Assembly: GCA_031549185.1 (NCBI GenBank)
Contig: JAVBQG010000039.1
Coordinates: 1-17,742 of the forward strand
DNA: 17,742 bases
From: JAVBQG01 sp031549185
Lineage (GTDB): Bacteria; Synergistota; Synergistia; Synergistales; Synergistaceae
Reading direction: 5' to 3'
The notes beneath the pieces were generated by a model. The model ran no database searches, was not told where the DNA came from, and saw nothing but the letters and a program-made list of their open reading frames with translations. Position numbers and translations under genes: made by a program. Shown one piece after another: positions 12,980-17,742 of the stretch (position 1 is the first letter of the stretch; every line of letters starts with the position of its first letter).

Positions 12980-13954
12980 ATGAAAAAACTGCTTGCTGTT
13001 GTTACGTTGTGTCTCCTCGGGATTTTGGCGGTCGCCGCGTACGCCGCGGAGGTCAAACAGCTCCGCTTTATGGGGGGCCCGCCGGGAGGAAGCTGGGCGG
13101 CACTGGGGCCCGCGCTCTGCGACATCTGGACCAAGGAAGTGATTCCGTCGACCAGCAGCACCGGCGGCGGCGTCGCGAACATTCTGAACACGAACAGCGG
13201 CAAGGGAGACTTCGGCTTCTCCGTGACCTCGATCATGGGCGCTGCGGTCAAGGGCGAGGAGGACTTCAAGGGACGCCCCGCAACCAACGTCGTCATCATG
13301 TCCAACCTCTACTCCAAGTACACCTACTTCATCGCACGCAAGGACTACGCCGAGAAGAACGGCGTAAAGACGGTCGGCGACCTCTTCACGAAGAAGCTGC
13401 CCGTGCGTTTCGCCACGCTCAAGACCGGCACCGCGTCCGAGTTCGTCGTCAACGCGCTCTTCAAGAAGGGCTACGGCCTCGACTACAAGAAGGTCGTCAA
13501 GGACAACGGTGGCTCCGTCGAGTACGCCTCCTATGAGGGCGGCGCGGATCTGATGGCCGACAACCATATCGATGTCTTCGCCTTCTCGGTCGGCAAGGTG
13601 GCCTCCATCGTCATGAACATCGAGAGTAACACCGACATCGTCATCCTCCCGGTCGAGCAGGACGCGCTGGACAAACTCGCGAAGGCATATGGCACCGTCA
13701 CGCTGACGATCGAGCCGGGCATCTACAAGAGCGTCAAGACACCCGTCAAGACGGTCGGCGACTACGACTGCATCGTTATTCGCAAGGATCTCCCCAAGGA
13801 CCTCGTCTTCAAACTCTGCCAATCGATGTGGAAGAACAAGAAGTCACTCGTCAGCGCGGTCAAGGATATGGAGGAGCTGACTCCGAAGACGGCCCTGCCG
13901 GCAGGGCTCCCCGTGCACGAGGGATCCAAGGAGTTCTGGAAGACCGCGAAGTAA
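12980..13954 (+). CDS. TAXI-family TRAP transporter solute-binding protein
   Basis: This 324-residue periplasmic protein captures the substrate for the TRAP permease encoded downstream. Residues 1-22 are a signal sequence (MKKLLAVVTLCLLGILAVAAYA, cleavage before AE). The mature protein begins KQLRFMGGPPGGSWAALGPALCDIW, the standard opening of TAXI (TRAP-associated extracytoplasmic immunogenic-type) proteins, followed by the typical STGGGVANILNTNSGKGDFGFS segment. Length fits the family. The substrate is unknown; dicarboxylates and amino acids are known for relatives. The ATG at 12980 is set by AAGGAGGG 9 nt upstream; an in-frame start at 12938 would run through the leader. A good promoter, candidate LytTR repeats upstream and a terminator downstream suggest regulated, high-level expression. 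Confidence 0.93.
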   Translation: MKKLLAVVTLCLLGILAVAAYAAEVKQLRFMGGPPGGSWAALGPALCDIWTKEVIPSTSSTGGGVANILNTNSGKGDFGFSVTSIMGAAVKGEEDFKGRPATNVVIMSNLYSKYTYFIARKDYAEKNGVKTVGDLFTKKLPVRFATLKTGTASEFVVNALFKKGYGLDYKKVVKDNGGSVEYASYEGGADLMADNHIDVFAFSVGKVASIVMNIESNTDIVILPVEQDALDKLAKAYGTVTLTIEPGIYKSVKTPVKTVGDYDCIVIRKDLPKDLVFKLCQSMWKNKKSLVSAVKDMEELTPKTALPAGLPVHEGSKEFWKTAK

Positions 13955-13985
13955 AATCGTTTTGTACAACATCATGCAGGCAAAC

Positions 13986-14018
13986 CGGGGCGAGAACGAA
14001 CTTCTCGCCCCGTCTTTT
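13986..14018 (+). terminator. Intrinsic terminator between binding-protein and permease genes
   Basis: CGGGGCGAGAA (13986-13996) pairs perfectly with TTCTCGCCCCG (14002-14012) around a 5-nt loop and is followed by TCTTTT. As no clear promoter is seen between it and the permease gene, it probably acts as a partial terminator that lowers permease expression relative to the binding protein. Confidence 0.85.
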
Positions 14019-14050
14019 AAATCCGATTCCGTTCAAAAGGAGTGCTCGCT

Positions 14051-16147
14051 ATGCGGAAACTGAGCGGCGTACAGGCAAAAATTTTATACGTCTACGTCCT
14101 CCTGATGGGGCTGTTCCACATCTATACGGCGCTCGCCGGCAACTACGAGGCATATCTGCAGCGCACGATCCACCTGACGTGGGTGCTGCCGATGGCATAT
14201 CTCTTCTACCCCATGAACAAGCGCTGCCGTATGGACAGGGTTCCGTGGTACGACTGGGCTCTGGCGGTCGTCGCGACGTTCCCCGGCTTCTACGGCATGT
14301 GGAACTACACGCTGATCGCGGAGCGCATCCAGCAGGTCGATCCGCTCACGACGGCGCAGATCGCCCTCGGCTTTATGCTTTTGATTCTGCTTCTGGAGGG
14401 CACGCGGCGCGTGGTCGGCTTTCCCCTCGCCTGCATCGCGGCGCTCTTCGCCCTCTACATGCTCTACGGCAGCCACATGCCGGGGCTCCTGCGGGGGCTC
14501 TCCTTCAACTTCGACGAGGTGATCGAGCAGATCTACCTCACCGACGAGGGGATCTTCAACTCGCCGCTCGGCATCTCGGCCACCTATGTCATGATCTTCC
14601 TCATCTTCGGCAGCTTTCTCGAGAAGAGCGGCGCCGGAGCCTACTTCATGGAGGTAGCGCAGGCGCTCACCGGCGCGCAGCCCGGCGGCCCCGCGCAGAT
14701 CGCCGTCGTCAGCTCGTGCCTCTTCGGCTCCATCAGCGGCTCGGCGGTCGCCAACGTCTACGGCACCGGCAGCTTCACCATCCCCCTGATGAAAAAGATC
14801 GGCTACCCGCCGTACTTCGCCGGCGCGGTCGAGGCCGTGGCCAGCTCCGGCGGACAGCTGATGCCGCCGATCATGGGGGCGGGCGCGTTCCTGATGGCCT
14901 CGTTCCTCGGCCTGCCGTACAGCGCCATTATCATAGCGGCGCTCTTCCCCGCGCTGCTCTACTACGGCGCGGTGCTCCTGATGGTCCGCCTCGGCGCGCT
15001 CAAGATGGGGTTGCAGGGGCTGGATCCGGACGAACTGCCGAAGAAAAAGGACGTCGCGCGGCGCATCTACATGATCACACCGGTGGTGGGGCTGGTCTGG
15101 TTTCTGCTCACCGGCTACACGCCGATGCTGGCGGCGATGATCGGCATCGCGCTGGCCTGGCTCGTCTCCTTCTTCCAGTTCGCGGGGACGGAGGCGAAGG
15201 AGCGCGGGCTCGCGATGCGGGCGGCAGCCGCCACAATCGTGCTGGCGGTCGTGGTCTTCCTCTTCGGCGAGGCGATCAACGCGTGGATGATCGAATTCGT
15301 GTCGCTCTTCGCGGGCGTGTTCTCCCTGCGCACGGCGCAGATACGCGACGCGGCGCGCACGCTCTTCCTTCTCCTCTGCGCGGCGTGGATCATGTTCGCC
15401 TCCAGGTACAATCCCGGCATGAGACCGCGCGAGGTGTTGAACGCGATTCACGACGGCGCCAAAAACATCACGCTCGTCTGCGTGGCCTGCGCCAGCGCGG
15501 GCGTCGTCCTCGGGGCGGTCGCCCTCACGGGCATCGGCGGCAAGCTCGTCGGCTTCGTGGTATCGTTCTCGCAGGGCGTGCCGTTGATCGCACTGCTGCT
15601 GGTCATGCTCGTGTCGCTGGTGCTGGGCATGGGCCTGCCGACGACGGGAGCGTACATCCTGGCGGCGGCGCTCGCCGCGCCGATTCTGGTCAACCTCGGC
15701 TTCGAGCCGCTCTCGTCGCACATGTTCGTCTTCTACTTCGCCATCATCTCCAACATCACGCCGCCGGTGGCGCTGGCCGCGTACGCCGCAAGCTCCATCG
15801 CGGGATCGGGGCCGAACCAGACGGGCTTTCAGGCGATGCGCCTCGGCTTTCTGGCCTTCATCGTCCCCTACGCCTTCTGCTACGACCCCGGCCTGCTGAT
15901 GCAGGGAAACCTCGCGACCAACTGCTGGGCGATCGCCAGCGGCACAAGCGCCGTCTTCGCCTTCGCGTACATGTGGATGGGCTACATCAAGACGCCGATC
16001 CCTCTCTGGCTGCGGCTCGTCCTCTGCGGCGCCGGTCTCGCTTGCCTGACGGCCTACCCGAGCTTCATCCTGGTCGGCATCGCTCTCACGATCGGCGCGT
16101 TCGCCTACTCGAAGTACGTTCTCGCCCGCAAGCCGGCGACGGCGTAA
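14051..16147 (+). CDS. TAXI-type TRAP transporter fused permease (DctQ-DctM, '4TM/12TM')
   Basis: This 698-residue membrane protein combines the small (4-helix) and large (about 12-helix) TRAP permease subunits, the normal form for TAXI systems, and drives ion-coupled uptake of the solute delivered by the binding protein. Family blocks are clear: FLIFGSFLEKSGAGAYFM, FGSISGSAVANVYGTGSFTIPLMKKIGYPPYFAGAVEAVASSGGQLMPPIMGAGAFLMA, LGMGLPTTGAYILAAALAAPIL and FYFAIISNITPPVALAAYAAS. The segment between about residues 390 and 460 (TIVLAVVVFLFGEAINAWM to FLLLCAAWIMFASRYN) seems more hydrophobic and longer than in typical members and may add helices. The ATG at 14051 has AAGGAG 8 nt upstream; the in-frame GTG at 14042 overlaps that site. 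An inverted-repeat element begins 7 bp after the stop. Confidence 0.93.
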   Translation: MRKLSGVQAKILYVYVLLMGLFHIYTALAGNYEAYLQRTIHLTWVLPMAYLFYPMNKRCRMDRVPWYDWALAVVATFPGFYGMWNYTLIAERIQQVDPLTTAQIALGFMLLILLLEGTRRVVGFPLACIAALFALYMLYGSHMPGLLRGLSFNFDEVIEQIYLTDEGIFNSPLGISATYVMIFLIFGSFLEKSGAGAYFMEVAQALTGAQPGGPAQIAVVSSCLFGSISGSAVANVYGTGSFTIPLMKKIGYPPYFAGAVEAVASSGGQLMPPIMGAGAFLMASFLGLPYSAIIIAALFPALLYYGAVLLMVRLGALKMGLQGLDPDELPKKKDVARRIYMITPVVGLVWFLLTGYTPMLAAMIGIALAWLVSFFQFAGTEAKERGLAMRAAAATIVLAVVVFLFGEAINAWMIEFVSLFAGVFSLRTAQIRDAARTLFLLLCAAWIMFASRYNPGMRPREVLNAIHDGAKNITLVCVACASAGVVLGAVALTGIGGKLVGFVVSFSQGVPLIALLLVMLVSLVLGMGLPTTGAYILAAALAAPILVNLGFEPLSSHMFVFYFAIISNITPPVALAAYAASSIAGSGPNQTGFQAMRLGFLAFIVPYAFCYDPGLLMQGNLATNCWAIASGTSAVFAFAYMWMGYIKTPIPLWLRLVLCGAGLACLTAYPSFILVGIALTIGAFAYSKYVLARKPATA

Positions 16148-16153
16148 AAATTA

Positions 16154-16297
16154 AACCCGACCTCACCCCCCGTCCCCCTCTCCGATGCGGAGAGGGGGAG
16201 AAATCAAACCGATATTTTTTGATTTTTTGACTCTGCCTTGCTCCCCTCCCTCTCCGCATCGGAGAGGGAGGGGCCGGGGGTGGGTGAGGTCAGGTCT
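16154..16297. repeat. 144-bp dispersed inverted-repeat element, copy B
   Basis: This is the same element as at 8063-8212, turned around. Its left end (AACCCGACCTCACC) and first hairpin (around CCCTCTCCGATGCGGAGAGGG, loop ATG) match the right half of copy A reverse-complemented. Its right half matches copy A's left half, including the CACCCACCCCC variant and GAGCAA flank. The centre is T-rich and has diverged. It starts 7 bp after the permease stop and could also serve as a terminator. Confidence 0.85.
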
Positions 16298-16411
16298 TGG
16301 AATGCAAGAGGCCTTTCATGTACCTACCCTGGGTTGATTCGCTTTCCGTACGAACAATATGTTACAATCGTATACATAACGCGGGCGATTCATGCCGAAG
16401 GGATGTTGAGA

Positions 16412-17713
16412 ATGGCCTCAACGGTCTTTTTCTTTGCCGTACTCGGTCTTTATATCGCCGTCAACGCCTATCTGTTCGCGAGGCTCTGCCGGACGTTGGC
16501 CGGCACCGGTGCGTTGCGTTTTCTGGCCTCGGCCCTCCTTCTGCTGTTTGCCCTGTCGTTTCCCGCCGGGCAGATTCTCTCGCGCCTCGCCCCCGGGCGG
16601 CTCTCCGAAGTCTTGGTCTACGCCGGCTCTCTCTACCTCGCTCCCATGACCTACGCCTTCTTCCTGACGCTGGCGGCCGATATTCTGCGCCTCGTCAATT
16701 TCGCGGTCAGGATCACGCCCTACCCGCCGCCCTACACGACGAGCGGCAGGGTCAAGACGGTCGCGATCGTCGTCCTCCTGTCTCTGGCCATCTCCCTCGC
16801 CGGCGCTTACAATGCCACGGTGCCGACGGCGCGGTACCTCTCGCTGGATTTCTCCCCGCCGATGGCAGGCGAAGAGGCAGCGCCGGACGGACAGCCGCAC
16901 AGAATCCGGGTGGTGGCGTTCTCGGACCTTCACCTTGGACGGTTCGTCACAACCCGTTACCTGGCGCGCCTCGTCGAGCTGATCAACCGGCAGAAGCCGG
17001 ACATCGTGCTGCTCGTCGGCGACGTCGTGGACGACCTGGGCTGGTTCGGCGACCCGGCCGGGCGGGCGAAGGCGGCCTCGCTCTTCCAGTCGATCAATGC
17101 CGGCATGGGCGTGTGGGCGATACCGGGCAATCACGACTACTACGCCGGGCTCGATCAAGTGGCGCGCTTCATGAACGAGGCCGGTATCACGCTCCTGCGC
17201 GACGACTGGGCAACGCCGCAGGACCGCCTGCTGCTGATCGGCCGGGACGATCCGACCGTCCGCTGGCTGGAGGGCAGGGACCGCAAGGCGCTGCAGGAGA
17301 TACGGGACGACGCCGCGAGGAGCCTCGACGCGAGAATCGAGGCCCTGCCCATGATCGTGCTCGACCACCGTCCGGTCGAGTTCGAGGAGGCAGCGGCCGC
17401 CGGCGCGACGCTGCACCTCGCCGGCCACGCGCACAGAGGACAGCTCTTCCCGGTCAACTTCATCGTGAGCGCTCTCTACAGGCAGTCGTACGGAGAGCAC
17501 CGGATCGACGACACGCACTTCTTCGTCTCAAACGGCGTCGGGACATGGGGCCCGCCGGCGCGCATCATAGGCAGGCCCGAGATCGTCGTGGCCGACATAA
17601 ACCCCAATCTCCACCTCAAATCAAGCAAGACCTCGCTGAAACTGCGCGAGCAGCGTGATAAGATGTTGTTTGAGAAGACACCATCTTTCACCAGCGAGGT
17701 GCAATTATTATGA
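16412..17713 (+). CDS. Membrane-anchored metallophosphoesterase (YkuE/YaeI-like)
   Basis: The 433-residue protein has four N-terminal membrane helices (about residues 2-24, 35-56, 66-95 and 114-132), then a calcineurin-like phosphoesterase domain. Metal ligands are all visible: D172 and H174 (FSDLHLG), D204 (VGDVVDD), N240-H241-D242 (PGNHDYY), H319 (VLDHRP) and H339/H341 (AGHAHRGQLFP). Members of this group act on lipid or peptidoglycan-linked phosphoesters or diphosphates; the substrate here is not known. A hydrophilic tail of about 35 residues follows the last strand (EIVVADI) and is longer than usual. The ATG at 16412 is chosen for AAGGGA 8 nt upstream. The frame opens at 16238 inside the repeat element, so longer starts are rejected. 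Its end overlaps the next gene by 4 bp. Confidence 0.9.
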   Translation: MASTVFFFAVLGLYIAVNAYLFARLCRTLAGTGALRFLASALLLLFALSFPAGQILSRLAPGRLSEVLVYAGSLYLAPMTYAFFLTLAADILRLVNFAVRITPYPPPYTTSGRVKTVAIVVLLSLAISLAGAYNATVPTARYLSLDFSPPMAGEEAAPDGQPHRIRVVAFSDLHLGRFVTTRYLARLVELINRQKPDIVLLVGDVVDDLGWFGDPAGRAKAASLFQSINAGMGVWAIPGNHDYYAGLDQVARFMNEAGITLLRDDWATPQDRLLLIGRDDPTVRWLEGRDRKALQEIRDDAARSLDARIEALPMIVLDHRPVEFEEAAAAGATLHLAGHAHRGQLFPVNFIVSALYRQSYGEHRIDDTHFFVSNGVGTWGPPARIIGRPEIVVADINPNLHLKSSKTSLKLREQRDKMLFEKTPSFTSEVQLL

Positions 17714-17742
17714 CTCAACCCGACGTAAAATTCCAGGACAAA
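17710..17742 (+). CDS. Start of an unidentified gene, cut by the window end
   Basis: An ATG at 17710-17712 overlaps the phosphoesterase stop (ATGA), and GAGGTG lies 8 nt upstream, a convincing coupled start. Eleven codons are visible (MTQPDVKFQDK), too few to name a product. Tight overlap suggests one operon with the phosphoesterase. Confidence 0.6.
   Translation, partial: MTQPDVKFQDK

Noticed and set aside
13828..16230. 800-codon forward frame over the TRAP permease
   Set aside because: Arg/Gly-rich out-of-frame shadow of the permease; it also reads through the intergenic terminator and into the repeat element.
16334..16363. Promoter TTGATT-N18-TATGTT ahead of the phosphoesterase
   Set aside because: The match is mediocre and the spacing is at the long limit; other AT-rich hexamers (TACAAT around 16364) fit equally badly with a -35 box, so no promoter is assigned.

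Overview
The window looks like part of a chromosome from a Synergistota bacterium (Synergistaceae-like). Three things point there. The GC-rich sequence opens with the tail of a protein carrying a Synergist-CTERM-type sorting signal (SSSGCDAG, hydrophobic stretch, RRRK). It encodes a DUF3798 periplasmic protein. It also has amino-acid-fermenter content: a cysteine desulfidase, a TAXI-type TRAP transporter and an apparent selenoprotein. No species can be named from the sequence alone.

Layout. 1-289: 3' end of the surface-anchored protein and its terminator. 330-972: a reverse-strand toxin-antitoxin pair of the HI1419/HI1420 type with its own promoter and an almost leaderless toxin mRNA. 1151-2123: a forward membrane-anchored HD-GYP-like phosphohydrolase. 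2178-4549, reverse: a DMT/EamA exporter and an MFS permease, separated by a paired-palindrome repeat. 4652-7958, reverse: a tight four-gene operon read as cysteine desulfidase, thioredoxin-like selenoprotein, DUF3798 binding protein, DUF5665 membrane protein, ending in a strong terminator. 8063-8212: a 150-bp inverted-repeat element. 8296-10245, forward: a membrane-anchored S12 serine hydrolase-like protein. 10285-16147, forward: a LytS-type sensor kinase, LytTR response regulator, TAXI solute-binding protein and fused TRAP permease. 16154-16297: a second, inverted copy of the repeat element. 16412-17713: a membrane-anchored metallophosphoesterase that overlaps the start of another gene cut by the window edge.

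The most striking item is at 6269-6613. A complete thioredoxin fold on the reverse strand is interrupted by exactly one in-frame TGA. It falls at the first redox-active position (WAKT-U-PPC). A perfect Shine-Dalgarno precedes the gene and a SECIS-like hairpin follows the TGA. Ordinary ORF calling misses this gene completely. Its place directly behind a cysteine desulfidase suggests a selenium/sulfur redox operon.

The second system is the LytSR-TAXI module. A 14-bp imperfect direct repeat with a 21-bp period lies between the LytTR regulator gene and a good promoter for the binding protein, which fits a LytTR operator. A terminator between the binding-protein gene and the permease gene would give more binding protein than permease. 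Assignments of substrate, signal and regulation are inference.
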